Assembly: GCF_003590945.1 (NCBI RefSeq)
Contig: NZ_QYUK01000011.1
Coordinates: forward strand, 1,950,001 to 2,014,000
Length of the DNA stretch: 64,000 nt
Direction: 5' to 3'
Source of the DNA: Oleomonas cavernae
Lineage (GTDB): Bacteria > Pseudomonadota > Alphaproteobacteria > Zavarziniales > Zavarziniaceae
The position numbers were made by a program, and so were the translations under genes. The notes beneath the pieces are model-generated. The model searched no databases. It was not told where the DNA came from and was given only the letters and a program-made list of their open reading frames with translations. This document shows, one piece after another, positions 1 to 8,372 of this stretch (the first letter of the stretch is position 1; each line of letters starts with the position of its first letter).

Positions 1-76
1 GAGTCGGCCTGCGGCACCTTGCCTCTCCCCTACTTTTTGTTGAGATATCAAAGACTTGACCCAGGGCTTTTGTGCC

Positions 77-105
77 TTGACGAGGATGCACGCCGCACAT
101 ACTCT
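77..105 (+). promoter_or_regulatory. possible promoter of the F0 ATP synthase operon
   Basis: A TTGACG hexamer (77-82, five of six to the -35 consensus) is followed after 17 bases by TACTCT (100-105, only three of six to the -10 consensus). It lies about 90 bases upstream of atpI and nothing else in the first 196 bases looks like a gene. The -10 match is poor, so this is only a candidate. Confidence 0.25.
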
Positions 106-196
106 GCGCGCGCCTTGGCTGGGGGTTGAGGCGCTGGGTTTGGTGTGGCCCTTTGGCACTCGCTTTGAGTCTCTCAAGAAGAGTAGCTTTAGGACC

Positions 197-538
197 ATGG
201 CTGACGATCCGCTACCATCCCTAGCCGATCTTGACCGCCGTCTTAAGGAGGCGCGTGACACCGTTGTCGGTCCGCCGGAACGGGAAACGCCGCCGCCGAC
301 GTCGAGCGCTTACGGATCGGCCATGCGTCTCGGCGTCGAATTCAGTTCTGGATTCGTCGTCGGCGGGTTGATCGGGTGGGCTCTGGACCGATGGTTCGGG
401 ACAAGACCGTGGCTGATGGTGACGTTTTTCTTCCTGGGCGCCGCGGCCGGGATGTTGAACGTGATCCGTGTCGTGCGCCGCATGCAAGCGGAAGCCGATG
501 CGCAGGCCGATGAGGACAGTGATTTAAAGCGTGGCTGA
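197..538 (+). CDS. atpI: ATP synthase protein I (AtpI)
   Basis: A 113-residue membrane protein that heads the F0 operon. In this family AtpI is a small accessory protein helping c-ring assembly and possibly Mg2+ supply, not a structural subunit. The hydrophilic N-terminal third is followed by two hydrophobic helices around residues 45-65 and 70-92, with a Gly-rich first helix typical of AtpI, and a charged tail. The ATG at 197 was preferred over in-frame codons further upstream because the protein then begins at the family-like MADDPLPS sequence; the upstream extension is not AtpI-like. It ends 15 bases before atpB. Confidence 0.85.
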   Translation: MADDPLPSLADLDRRLKEARDTVVGPPERETPPPTSSAYGSAMRLGVEFSSGFVVGGLIGWALDRWFGTRPWLMVTFFFLGAAAGMLNVIRVVRRMQAEADAQADEDSDLKRG

Positions 539-553
539 CATTCGAGGTTCGAC

Positions 554-1306
554 ATGGCCGCTGGCGGCGAAGCGCATGGCCCCCTTCATCAGTTCGAGAT
601 CGTAAGACTCGTCGACCTGAACATCGGCGGCGTGGACATCTCGTTCACCAACTCCGCCATGTGGATGGTGATCGCCGTCGTCCTGGTCACGGGCTTCATG
701 ATGCTTGCGACGTCGCGCGCCGCGATCGTCCCGGGCCGGCTCCAGTCGGTGGCCGAACTCTCCTACGAGTTCATCGCCAACCTGATCAAGGATACCGCCG
801 GCACCCAGGGGCTGAAATACTTCCCCTTCATCTTCACCATCTTCGTGTTCGTGCTGGCCGCGAACATGCTGGGCATGGTGCCCTATTCCTTCACCTTCAC
901 CAGCCATCTGGCGGTGACTGCCACCATGGCGCTGGTGATCATCATCGCCATCACGGTGCTGGGTTTCGTGAAGCACGGCTTTGGTTTCCTGCACGTGTTC
1001 CTGCCCTCGGGCGTGCCGATGTGGCTGGCGCCCCTGCTGATCTTCATCGAAGTGCTGTCCTACCTCACCCGTCCGGTCAGCCTCTCGGTTCGTCTCTTCG
1101 CCAACATGATGGCGGGCCACACCACCTTGAAGGTCTTCGCGGGCTTCGTCGTGGCGCTGGGCCTCTTCGGTGTGGCGCCCCTGGTCTTCGTGGTTGCCTT
1201 GACCGCGCTCGAAGTTCTGATCGCGTTCCTGCAGGCCTATATCTTCACGATCCTGACCTGCATCTACCTGAACGACGCGCTTCACCCCACCACTAATCAC
1301 CCCTAA
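554..1306 (+). CDS. atpB: F0F1 ATP synthase subunit a
   Basis: Subunit a (250 residues) forms the two half-channels that carry protons to and from the c ring. The protein is mostly hydrophobic with five or six membrane segments. The essential arginine is visible as R180 in the segment PVSLSVRLFANMMAGH, the signature of the family, and the length is normal. It sits second in the F0 operon between atpI and atpE. As usual for alphaproteobacteria, the F0 genes are in a separate cluster: no F1 genes lie in this window. Confidence 0.97.
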   Translation: MAAGGEAHGPLHQFEIVRLVDLNIGGVDISFTNSAMWMVIAVVLVTGFMMLATSRAAIVPGRLQSVAELSYEFIANLIKDTAGTQGLKYFPFIFTIFVFVLAANMLGMVPYSFTFTSHLAVTATMALVIIIAITVLGFVKHGFGFLHVFLPSGVPMWLAPLLIFIEVLSYLTRPVSLSVRLFANMMAGHTTLKVFAGFVVALGLFGVAPLVFVVALTALEVLIAFLQAYIFTILTCIYLNDALHPTTNHP

Positions 1307-1345
1307 ACGAGCACTCACGCTCCCTACTCTAGAAGGAATTCTTCC

Positions 1346-1570
1346 ATGGAACTCGATGCTGCCAAGATGATCGGCGCTGGCCTCGCGACCCTCGGCCTCG
1401 GCGGCGTGGGCATCGGCCTCGGCACCCTGTTCGGCAACTTCGTCGCCGGCGCCCTGCGCAACCCGGCCGCGGCCCCCAAGGTGTTCCCGAACCTGCTGCT
1501 GGGCGTCGCCCTGACCGAAGCGCTGGGCATCTTCTCGCTGCTGATCGGCCTGCTCGTCCTGTTCGGCTGA
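1346..1570 (+). CDS. atpE: F0F1 ATP synthase subunit c
   Basis: The 74-residue c subunit makes up the rotating membrane ring. Two hydrophobic hairpin helices flank the polar loop with the conserved RNPAA sequence (residues 38-42), and the ion-binding carboxylate is Glu58 in LTEALGIF. No extra Na+-type ligands are evident, so proton coupling is expected. A clear Shine-Dalgarno sequence (AAGGA) precedes the ATG. It follows atpB by 39 bases. Confidence 0.97.
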   Translation: MELDAAKMIGAGLATLGLGGVGIGLGTLFGNFVAGALRNPAAAPKVFPNLLLGVALTEALGIFSLLIGLLVLFG

Positions 1571-1606
1571 TCCCGGCTCAATCCATCCGGGATAGGAACC
1601 AGGATC

Positions 1607-2188
1607 ATGCGGCACATATTGTTAGGCGCGTGCTTCGCGCTCGGCTCCGTCTCCACGGCGTTGGCCGAGGCGGCGGAGGGAGCTGCGAAGAAGGGCATGC
1701 CTCAGCTCCGCTTCGAGGACTTCCCGCCGCAGATCTTCTGGCTCGTCGTCACCTTCACCCTGCTCCTGATCTTGCTCAGCACCCTGGTGCTGCCCAAGCT
1801 GAAGGGCACGATCGAAGGCCGCCAGGCCAAGATCGAAGGCGACTTCGCGCTGGCGGCCAGCCTGAAGGACGAAGCCCAGGCAGCGATCGCGGCCTACGAC
1901 AAGGCGCTGGCCGAGGCACGTAACCGTGCCAATGCCATCGCCGCCGAGGCCCGGGCCAAGATCGAAGCCGCGGTCGCCGTGCGCAAGGCCGAACTCGAGG
2001 CCAAGCTGAACGAGGAGGCGAAGGCCGCCGAGGGGCGCATCCGCGCCACCAAGGAGGCTGCCATGGCCGAGGTTCGAGGCATCGCCATCGAAACCTCGCG
2101 CGCCATTGCCGCCAAGATCGCCGGCCTCAGCGTCGACGAAGCCATTGCCGGCAGCGCGGTCGATGCCGCGCTCAGCCGTACCCACTGA
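1607..2188 (+). CDS. atpF': F0F1 ATP synthase subunit b'
   Basis: One of two b-type peripheral stalk subunits (193 residues), the arrangement seen in alphaproteobacteria, cyanobacteria and chloroplasts. A short hydrophobic N-terminus that may be cleaved is followed by a membrane anchor at about residues 43-65 and then a long Ala/Glu/Lys-rich coiled coil to the C-terminus. It pairs with the b subunit encoded directly downstream to link F1 to subunit a. The choice of b' rather than b rests on gene order and on the pre-helix extension. Confidence 0.9.
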   Translation: MRHILLGACFALGSVSTALAEAAEGAAKKGMPQLRFEDFPPQIFWLVVTFTLLLILLSTLVLPKLKGTIEGRQAKIEGDFALAASLKDEAQAAIAAYDKALAEARNRANAIAAEARAKIEAAVAVRKAELEAKLNEEAKAAEGRIRATKEAAMAEVRGIAIETSRAIAAKIAGLSVDEAIAGSAVDAALSRTH

Positions 2189-2199
2189 CGGAGATTGTG

Positions 2200-2694
2200 A
2201 TGGAAGAAATCCTGTCCAATCCTGAAACCTGGGTTGCCGTCGGCTTCCTGCTCTTCGTGGGCATGATCGCCTACTACAAGGTGCCGGGCCTGCTGGGCAA
2301 GGCGCTGGACGAGCGTTCGGCCAAGATCAAGGCGGATCTCGATGCCGCGGCCAAGCTGAAGGCGGAAGCGCAGGCAGCCCTGGCCAAGTATCGCGAAGCG
2401 ACCAAGAACGCCGACAAGGAAGCCGAGGCGATCGTCGTCGAAGCCAAGGCAGTTGCCGAGGCACTGGCCAAGAAGGCCGAGGCCGATTTGGAAGCCGCCC
2501 TCGCCCGCCGGGTCGAAGTCGGCAAGGCCAAGATCGCCCAGGCCGAGGCCAATGCCCTGGCCGAGGTTCGCCGCGCGGCAGCCGACGCGGCCATCGCCGC
2601 CGCTCACGAGTTGATCGCGAGCAGGCTCGATGGTGCGGCCAAGGCCCGCCTGGTCGACGAGACCATCAGCTCGGTCGCGACCAAGCTGAACTGA
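2200..2694 (+). CDS. atpF: F0F1 ATP synthase subunit b
   Basis: The second peripheral stalk subunit (164 residues): a single membrane helix at about residues 8-26 followed by a long Ala/Lys/Glu-rich coiled coil. A GTG and an ATG are adjacent at 2197 and 2200; the ATG is preferred because it sits six bases after GGAG (2190-2193) whereas the GTG would be only three bases away. Last gene of the operon, followed by a strong intrinsic terminator. Confidence 0.95.
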   Translation: MEEILSNPETWVAVGFLLFVGMIAYYKVPGLLGKALDERSAKIKADLDAAAKLKAEAQAALAKYREATKNADKEAEAIVVEAKAVAEALAKKAEADLEAALARRVEVGKAKIAQAEANALAEVRRAAADAAIAAAHELIASRLDGAAKARLVDETISSVATKLN

Positions 2695-2711
2695 AGACCT
2701 GAACGACCCTG

Positions 2712-2744
2712 AAAGGCCCGGCACCCCGTGTGCCGGGCCTTTTT
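2712..2744 (+). terminator. Rho-independent terminator of the F0 operon
   Basis: A perfect 13-bp GC-rich stem (2712-2724 with 2730-2742), a five-base loop and a run of five T beginning at 2740, placed 17 bases after the atpF stop codon. Confidence 0.93.
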
Positions 2745-2822
2745 CTATGGCACCAACAACGGCGTACAATCCCGTAAACTGCAAAGGGTTGTTGTAATCC
2801 AGGCCGCGTGTTACGCAGGCGC

Positions 2823-3275
2823 GTGCTGGATTTACTGAAGTCTTTCCTTGTGCGCGAGACGGCGTCGCCAGATGCCGCGAGCGAATTGCGGATCGCTGCG
2901 GCGGCGTTGCTGCTTGATGCCGCGTCGATGGATGACCACATTGACGAGGTAGAGCGCGCGGCGATCGAAGGCATTCTGATCCGGCAGTTCGGCCTGGGGC
3001 CGGAGCAGGCGCGGCAATTGATCGCGACGGCCTCCGCGGCCCAGGCGGAGTCAACTCAGCTTCTGCGGTTCACCCGCGTCGTGAAGGACACGATGCCGTT
3101 CGAGGACCGCGAAAAGCTGATGGAATGGCTGTGGGAAGTGGTCTATGCCGACGGCATCGAACACAACCTGGAAGCCAACCTGATGCGGCGCATCGCCGGC
3201 TTGATCTATGTCGATGACAAGTCGAGCGGTGCCGCGCGAAAGAGGGTGCGTCGGCGCTTAGGCCTCGACAGCTGA
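2823..3275 (+). CDS. TerB-like (tellurite resistance TerB) domain protein
   Basis: A small all-helical cytoplasmic protein of about 150 residues with the TerB fold: two related helical halves, each with an acidic loop (DDHIDEVE in the first, [10 protein letters not shown] in the second) that in TerB proteins can bind metal. Single-domain TerB proteins of this size are common in alphaproteobacteria and their role is unknown; tellurite resistance should not be assumed because no other ter genes are present. A GTG at 2808 and a GTG at 2823 are both possible; the second gives the usual MLD-L-KSFL start. It lies just upstream of the ferredoxin gene on the same strand. Confidence 0.75.
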   Translation: MLDLLKSFLVRETASPDAASELRIAAAALLLDAASMDDHIDEVERAAIEGILIRQFGLGPEQARQLIATASAAQAESTQLLRFTRVVKDTMPFEDREKLMEWLWEVVYADGIEHNLEANLMRRIAGLIYVDDKSSGAARKRVRRRLGLDS

Positions 3276-3330
3276 CGCCCCCGACGGCCGAACGTTCCGC
3301 GGGCCTGTGGCCCAGGAGGAGAATTTAACC

Positions 3331-3669
3331 ATGACCTACGTGGTCACCGAAGCCTGCATCAAGTGCAAGTACACCGACTGCGTCGAAGTGTGCCCGGTGG
3401 ATTGTTTTTACGAAGGCGAGAATATGCTCGTCATCAATCCCGACGAATGTATCGATTGCGGCGTGTGCGAGCCTGAATGCCCGGCCGAGGCGATCCTGCC
3501 CGACACCGAGGACGGCATGGAAAAATGGGCGAGCTTCAATCGCGACTACGCCAGCCAGTGGCCCAATCTCACCCGCAAGCTGGACGCGCCGCCCGATGCC
3601 GACGAGTGGAAGGGCGTTGCCGACAAGCTGGACAAGCACTTCTCGCCCAACCCCGGCAAGGGTGTCTGA
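3331..3669 (+). CDS. fdxA: 7Fe ferredoxin FdxA
   Basis: A 112-residue soluble electron carrier holding one [3Fe-4S] and one [4Fe-4S] cluster. The N-terminal half carries the cysteine motifs CIKCKYTDC...CPVDC and [12 protein letters not shown], with the spacing of seven-iron ferredoxins of the FdxA type; the C-terminal 50 residues form the family's extra tail. The ATG at 3331 is fixed by a strong AGGAGGA Shine-Dalgarno sequence at 3314-3320. The electron donor and acceptor cannot be told from the neighbourhood. Confidence 0.93.
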   Translation: MTYVVTEACIKCKYTDCVEVCPVDCFYEGENMLVINPDECIDCGVCEPECPAEAILPDTEDGMEKWASFNRDYASQWPNLTRKLDAPPDADEWKGVADKLDKHFSPNPGKGV

Positions 3670-3697
3670 CCTCGACGCCACGCTCATGGTGTCCCCT

Positions 3698-3734
3698 GCC
3701 TCGTCATTTCCGGCCTTCGCCGGGATGACGAGGC
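3698..3734. repeat. single palindromic intergenic repeat, family A
   Basis: A hairpin with arms GCCTCGTCAT-TTCCGGC and GCCGGGATGACGAGGC around a CTTC loop, 28 bases after fdxA. The CGTCATCCCGGC...GCCGGGATGACG core recurs as paired copies at 15938-16061, 40096-40189 and 60405-60485. This copy is single and could also act as a 3'-end structure for fdxA. Confidence 0.7.
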
Positions 3735-4038
3735 TGGAATCGTGACTTTTGCCGTTATGCCAGGCCTGCATGGCCGGCGTTGCGCCATGGCGGCCGCGCA
3801 TGGCTACGCGGCAATACGCCCCGTGATCCTGATTCGTATATTTCAATCAATAGCTTAGGCCCTGGCGCGGAGCCTTCGGCTGAAATTTTTGCGGTCCCCT
3901 GTCAAGACTTAATGTGACAGCGGCTTCATTTTCGCCGCGCCGCATGATACAAATAATCATGTCGGCCGGTCCCTGCGGGGATGCTGCCCATTCAACCCGA
4001 ATGGCGGCGCTCGCCGGCAGGTTTTGAGGCTTCAAGTG
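3735..4038. other. intergenic stretch upstream of carD
   Basis: No convincing coding frame, RNA gene or insertion sequence is seen. Local base composition is lower in GC than the flanks around 3880-3960. A small dyad, CATGAT-N7-ATCATG at 3943-3961, is the only other symmetrical element noted and has no assigned role. Confidence 0.5.
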
Positions 4039-4088
4039 GCAGGATTTCCAGGCCCGGTCAGGCAATTGGCCGGGCCTGGAAATCCTGC
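4039..4088. promoter_or_regulatory. perfect 19-bp inverted repeat in the carD upstream region
   Basis: Arms 4039-4057 and 4070-4088 are exact reverse complements over 19 bases, separated by a 12-base loop. No T run follows on either strand, so it is not a standard intrinsic terminator. It sits 99 bases before the carD start codon and could be an RNA structure in a leader or a binding site. It does not resemble the A, B or C repeat families of this window. Confidence 0.6.
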
Positions 4089-4187
4089 ATCGCCTAAGGG
4101 CTCAGGTGTTTGCCACGACGGCTCGAGGTCCGACGACTTCGACCGGACGCTGGTAAACTGTCTAACGTCTAAGGATGGGACGAACAA

Positions 4188-4703
4188 ATGGCTGTCATCG
4201 CGAAGAAGAAGACGCAGACCGAGTATGCTGTCGGGGATCACATTGTCTACCCGGCGCACGGTGTCGGCAAAATCGTGGCCGTCGAGGCCCAAACGATTTC
4301 CGGTATCGAACTCGAACTGTTCGTCATCGTCTTCGACAAGGACAAGATGACCCTGCGCGTTCCCTTCGGTAAGGCCCATGCGGTCGGCATGCGCAAGCTG
4401 TCGAGCCCGGACAAGATGAAGGCCGCCCTGGGCGTGCTGAAGGGCCGCGCGCGCGTGAAGCGCACCATGTGGAGCCGCCGCGCCCAGGAGTACGAGGCCA
4501 AGATCAATTCCGGCGACCCGGTCTCGATCGCCGAGGTGGTGCGCGACCTGCACCGCAACGCCGGCCAGCCCGAGCAGTCCTACAGCGAGCGCCAGATCTA
4601 CGAGGCGGCGCTCGATCGCCTGGCCCGCGAGGTCGCCGCCGTCGAGAAGATCGACGAGGATGCGGCCGTGCAGCGCCTGGAAAAGGTTCTGCGCGCGGCC
4701 TGA
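4188..4703 (+). CDS. carD: CarD family transcriptional regulator
   Basis: CarD/CdnL proteins bind the RNA polymerase beta subunit through an N-terminal Tudor-like domain and stabilise open promoter complexes, notably at rRNA promoters. This 171-residue protein has the domain near residues 10-65, including GDHIVYPAHGVGKI, and a C-terminal helical DNA-contacting domain, the usual architecture and length. The ATG at 4188 follows a weak AAGGA-like site. It is monocistronic, with a 518-base region before it and its own terminator after it. Confidence 0.93.
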   Translation: MAVIAKKKTQTEYAVGDHIVYPAHGVGKIVAVEAQTISGIELELFVIVFDKDKMTLRVPFGKAHAVGMRKLSSPDKMKAALGVLKGRARVKRTMWSRRAQEYEAKINSGDPVSIAEVVRDLHRNAGQPEQSYSERQIYEAALDRLAREVAAVEKIDEDAAVQRLEKVLRAA

Positions 4704-4727
4704 TACCGCGGCCGCCCCCGGCGCATG

Positions 4728-4755
4728 AAAAGGCAGGCTTCGGCCTGCCTTTTTT
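4728..4755 (+). terminator. Rho-independent terminator of carD
   Basis: An 11-bp stem (4728-4738 with 4743-4753) closed by a stable TTCG tetraloop and ending in a run of six T (4750-4755), 24 bases downstream of the carD stop codon. Confidence 0.93.
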
Positions 4756-4896
4756 CATTATTGGCCCCCACAGATAGTGGTCCGCCATCGAAGACAAACC
4801 CAATCGTGGTATTCTTTCCGCAGAGAATCGGCTTTTGGCGATTCTGGTTCGACGATTTCCGGGGTGGCACGCGGATCAAGCGTTCGGGAAGACACC

Positions 4897-5715
4897 ATGG
4901 CGGTGATGGCGGGCGCACATAGCGAGATTTACGGCCGGATCGACCGGGCCCGCCGGGTCTGGTGCCTGGGCGCCATCCACGCCGATCTGAACCGGCTGAT
5001 CGCCGTTCACGACCAGCTTGCCGGCAGGATCGTCACCGGCGACCGCTTCGTCTACCTCGGCAACATGATCGGTCACGGCGCCCGCGCGATCGAAACCATC
5101 GACGAAGTCCTCGCCTTCCGGCGCCATGCCCTGTCCCTGCCCGGCGCCGAACCCTGGGATGTGATCCACCTGCGCGGGGCGCAGGAGGAAATGTGGGTGA
5201 AGCTGGCGCAGCTCCAGTTCGCGCCCAACCCGCGCGAGGTGCTGCACTGGGTGCTCAGCCAGGGCGTGGGCGCCACCATCCGCAGCTACGGCATCGATCC
5301 CGACACCGGCTTCGGCCATTGCCGCGACGGGGCCCTGGCCATCACCCGCTGGACCAATCGCCTGTTGCAGGCGATCCACGGCCGCCCCGGCCATGACGAG
5401 ATCCTGTCCAGCCTGCGCCGCTATGCCGCGACCTCCAGCGACGGGCTGCTGTTCGTCAATGCAGGCCTCGATACCGGCCGCCCCTTGAGCGAGCAGCGCG
5501 ACACCTTCTGGTGGGGCGGCAGCGCCTGCTTCGACACGCCCAACACGACCTACGGCAATTTCCGCCTGATCGTCCGCGGCTTCGACCGTACCGGTGCCGG
5601 CGTCGCCATGGGCGACCGGCGCGCCACCATCGATGGCGGTTGCGGTTTCGGCGGCAAGCTGCACGCCGCCTGCTTCACGCCCGACGGTGAATTGGCCGAT
5701 TGGCTCGAAGCCTAG
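4897..5715 (+). CDS. phosphoesterase-fold protein with degenerate metal site (putative pseudo-phosphatase)
   Basis: The order and spacing of motifs match bacterial PPP-type serine/threonine phosphatases, but the metal ligands are mostly replaced. GDIHG reads GAIHA (residues 25-29), GDxxDRG reads GNMIGHG (55-61), GNHE reads GAQE (94-97) and the later FVHAG reads FVNAG. Only the histidine of the first motif is kept. From what is known of the family, such a protein should not coordinate the dinuclear metal centre and is probably non-catalytic, perhaps a binding or regulatory protein. The ATG at 4897 (272 residues) starts just before the domain; an upstream in-frame extension has no family match. 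It follows carD after that gene's terminator, so it has its own promoter. Its stop codon overlaps that of the convergent nuclease gene. Confidence 0.6.
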   Translation: MAVMAGAHSEIYGRIDRARRVWCLGAIHADLNRLIAVHDQLAGRIVTGDRFVYLGNMIGHGARAIETIDEVLAFRRHALSLPGAEPWDVIHLRGAQEEMWVKLAQLQFAPNPREVLHWVLSQGVGATIRSYGIDPDTGFGHCRDGALAITRWTNRLLQAIHGRPGHDEILSSLRRYAATSSDGLLFVNAGLDTGRPLSEQRDTFWWGGSACFDTPNTTYGNFRLIVRGFDRTGAGVAMGDRRATIDGGCGFGGKLHAACFTPDGELADWLEA

Positions 5716-6539
5716 TCCCGCGCGACGATCTCGATCTGCTCGGGGTGGGTGAGGTCCATCGAGGGGCCGTTGCGCGCCTCGAGCCAGCCGCGAACTTGAA
5801 GGACGCGATCGGCGTAACCGGCAAGGTCCACCCCGGCGAAGGCCTCGGCATCGTCGGGGGCGACGGTCGCGGTGAAGTCGCTTGTTCGATCGGCGCCGAA
5901 ATTCAGGAACCAGCGGCCGCCGGCGCTGCCCACCTTGCGCACCTTGCCCTGCACGATCAGGTAGCCGGGAATGCCGTCCACCGCTTCGATCAGGGTGGGA
6001 TCGTCGGCCCGGCGGACGCGATAGGTGGCATCGGCCCACAAGCCGCGCTTGTCGGTCCGGGCCGAAGCCTCGAGCGGCAGCATGCGGTCCGCCAGGGCGC
6101 GGTTGTCCTTGAAGGTATAGACCCGGGCAAAGCCGCCCTCGATCATCGCGCCCTGCAGCCAGACCCCGTCGCAGGCCAGATGGGCGAGCACACGGCCGTG
6201 GCGATCCCGCTCGGCACCGCCGGCATGGAGGGTGACGCTGCGGCCCAGGCAGAGCGCTTCGAGCCGGGCCTTGGATTCGTCAGCGAAGGGCCACTTCTTG
6301 AAGTTGGGCCGGTCGAGCGGCAGCTTGGGCGCCTGGGTGCCGACCAGGCGAACCTGCTCGCGATTGTCGAGGCGCACGGTATCGCCGTCGACCACCTCCA
6401 CCACCTTGGCCTTGCCGATCATCTTGAGGTCCTGCGCGGGCAGGGCCGGTTCCGCCCAGCCCGTGGCAGGCCTGAGCAGGGCCAGGACGCCAAGGCCCAG
6501 CAGGCCGCGCCGGTGAAGGGGAAAACCGTGTCCTGCCAT
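5712..6539 (-). CDS. secreted staphylococcal nuclease-like (thermonuclease) protein
   Basis: A 275-residue protein with an N-terminal export signal (LHRRGLLGLGVLALL, possibly Tat-type) and an SNase-like OB-fold domain at about residues 45-165. The family hallmarks VVDGDTVRL and VRLVGTQAPK are present, followed by an arginine-containing GGAERDRHGRVLA motif and GFARVY, so the catalytic Arg/Asp set looks retained. The C-terminal 100 residues form a second domain that I do not recognise. The start is placed at 6539 because this gives a signal peptide directly at the N-terminus; an upstream ATG at 6581 is in frame. Its role, periplasmic DNA/RNA hydrolysis or a non-nuclease function, is not known. 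Confidence 0.8.
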   Translation of the reverse strand: MAGHGFPLHRRGLLGLGVLALLRPATGWAEPALPAQDLKMIGKAKVVEVVDGDTVRLDNREQVRLVGTQAPKLPLDRPNFKKWPFADESKARLEALCLGRSVTLHAGGAERDRHGRVLAHLACDGVWLQGAMIEGGFARVYTFKDNRALADRMLPLEASARTDKRGLWADATYRVRRADDPTLIEAVDGIPGYLIVQGKVRKVGSAGGRWFLNFGADRTSDFTATVAPDDAEAFAGVDLAGYADRVLQVRGWLEARNGPSMDLTHPEQIEIVARD

Positions 6540-6637
6540 CTCATGCCGCGCCGATCTGCCATGCCCGACAAAATAGAGCACAAGCGCCGCCCTGTGCCTA
6601 GAATGCCGCCCGGTTCAGCGGTTCCAAGAAGGCGATC

Positions 6638-8314
6638 ATGGCAAAGCGAAGCGGTGGCGAGGTACTGGTCGACCAGTTGCTGGTGCAGGGGGTGCGCCGC
6701 GTCTTCCTGGTGCCGGGCGAAAGCTATCTGGCCGCCCTCGACGCGCTCTACGACCATGGCCATGCGATCGAGACCGTGGTCTGCCGCCACGAGGGCGGCG
6801 CCGCCTTCATGGCCGAGGCCCATGCCAAGCTGACCGGCGAGGTCGGCATCTGCTTCGTCACCCGGGGGCCTGGTGCCTGCAACGCCGCCATCGGCGTGCA
6901 CACGGCCGCCCAGGACTCGACGCCGATGATCCTGCTGATCGGCCAGGTGGGCCGCGACATGCGCCATCGCGAGGCCTTCCAGGAATTCGAGGTGGAACAG
7001 CTCTATGGCTGGAACACCAAATGGGCGGTGGAGGTCGACGACGCGGCCCGCCTGCCCGAACTGATCGCCCGCGCCTTCCAGGTCGCCACCAGCGGCCGCC
7101 CCGGCCCAGTCGCCATCTCCCTGCCCGAGGACATGCTGACCGACCTGGTGGAGGCACCCGACGCCCCGGTGGCCACGCCCGTGCAGGCGACGCCGCCGGC
7201 CGCCGCCATGGCCGATCTGGCCTTGCGGATCGCGGCCGCCAAACGTCCCCTGCTGATCGTCGGCGGCGGTGGCTGGCAGGCGGCGGCGACGGCGGACATC
7301 GCCCGCTTCGCCACGGCCTGGAACCTGCCCGCTGCCTGCTCCTTCCGCCGCCAGGACATCGTCGACAACGACTTGCCCATCTATGTCGGCGAGTTGGGCA
7401 CCTCGGTCGACCGGCGCCTGATCGCCCGCGTCAAAGAGGCGGACCTCGTCATCGCCGTGGGCACCCGCCTGTCGGAACTGGCGACCCAGGGCTACAGCCT
7501 GCTGAACATTCCCGTGCCGCAGATGCCGCTGGTCCATGTTCATGCCGATGCGCTGGAGCTGGGCCGGGTCTATCGCCCGGCGCTGGCGATCAATGCCGGC
7601 ATGGCCGAATTCGCGGCTGCCGCGGCCGCCCTGCCCGTCCCGCCCTATCTGCCCTGGGCCGATTGGAGCCGCGCCGCGCGGGCCGACTACGAGGCAAGCC
7701 AGGTGCCCGATCCCTGCCCCGGCCCGCTGGACATGAACGCGGTCATGGCGCTGTTCGCGCGCGTGTTGCCGCCCGACGCGGTGATGGTCAACGACGCCGG
7801 CAACTTCTCGGGCTGGCTGCAGCGCTTCTGGCGTTACCGGGTCCCCAAGACCCAGCTTGCACCGACCAACGGCGCCATGGGTTACGCGGTGCCGGCGGCG
7901 GTTGCCGCCGCGATCGACTGCAAGGGTGGGCGCCCGGTGGTGTGCTTCGTCGGTGACGGCGGCTTCATGATGACCGGCCAGGAAATCGCCACCGCCATCC
8001 GCCATGGCGCGGCCCCGCTGATCGTGGTGGTCGACAACGGTTCCTACGGCACCATCCGCATGCACCAGGAACGCCACTATCCCGACCGGGTGGTGGCGAC
8101 CGACCTCGCCAACCCGGACTTCGCGGCCCTGGCCGAGGCTTACGGCGCCTTCGGTGCGACGGTGGCGGCGACTGCCGAATTCGCCCCCGCCCTGGACGCG
8201 GCCCTGGCGGCGGTGGCGGCGGGCAAGCCCGCCCTGCTGTGCCTGAAACTGGGCATCGAGGTGATTTCCACCCGCTCCAGCCTGACGGCGCTGCGCCAGG
8301 CCGCGAAGCAGTGA
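6638..8314 (+). CDS. thiamine diphosphate-dependent enzyme, acetolactate synthase-like
   Basis: A 558-residue cytoplasmic enzyme with the three-domain layout of the POX/ALS family: N-terminal pyrimidine-binding domain with catalytic Glu52 (CRHEGGAAF), central domain, and C-terminal diphosphate-binding domain with GDGGFMMTGQE followed by the Mg-binding asparagine in VVVDNGSYGT. The sequence is not clearly IlvB, and no ilvN/ilvH regulatory subunit lies nearby, so the substrate (an alpha-keto acid) is unassigned. AAGAAGG precedes the ATG. It is a single-gene unit between divergent and convergent neighbours. Confidence 0.8.
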   Translation: MAKRSGGEVLVDQLLVQGVRRVFLVPGESYLAALDALYDHGHAIETVVCRHEGGAAFMAEAHAKLTGEVGICFVTRGPGACNAAIGVHTAAQDSTPMILLIGQVGRDMRHREAFQEFEVEQLYGWNTKWAVEVDDAARLPELIARAFQVATSGRPGPVAISLPEDMLTDLVEAPDAPVATPVQATPPAAAMADLALRIAAAKRPLLIVGGGGWQAAATADIARFATAWNLPAACSFRRQDIVDNDLPIYVGELGTSVDRRLIARVKEADLVIAVGTRLSELATQGYSLLNIPVPQMPLVHVHADALELGRVYRPALAINAGMAEFAAAAAALPVPPYLPWADWSRAARADYEASQVPDPCPGPLDMNAVMALFARVLPPDAVMVNDAGNFSGWLQRFWRYRVPKTQLAPTNGAMGYAVPAAVAAAIDCKGGRPVVCFVGDGGFMMTGQEIATAIRHGAAPLIVVVDNGSYGTIRMHQERHYPDRVVATDLANPDFAALAEAYGAFGATVAATAEFAPALDAALAAVAAGKPALLCLKLGIEVISTRSSLTALRQAAKQ

Positions 8315-8320
8315 TAACGA

Positions 8321-8347
8321 AACGGGGAGGCCAGTGGCCTCCCCGTT
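8321..8347. terminator. hairpin between convergent genes
   Basis: A 12-bp stem (8321-8332 with 8336-8347) with a three-base loop, seven bases after the ThDP enzyme stop and 25 bases from the end of petC on the other strand. There is no long T run on either side, so it is a terminator-like or RNA-stabilising structure serving both convergent transcripts. Confidence 0.6.
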
Positions 8348-8372
8348 CGATGGTTACTGATCAGGCTGCGGC

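Noticed and set aside
2823-3275. A tellurite resistance operon.
   Set aside because: Only a single TerB-like domain is present; none of terA, terC, terD, terE or terZ lies nearby.
3847-4065. A 72-codon minus-strand frame upstream of carD.
   Set aside because: Codon use and composition are not gene-like and it overlaps the 19-bp hairpin; no family match.
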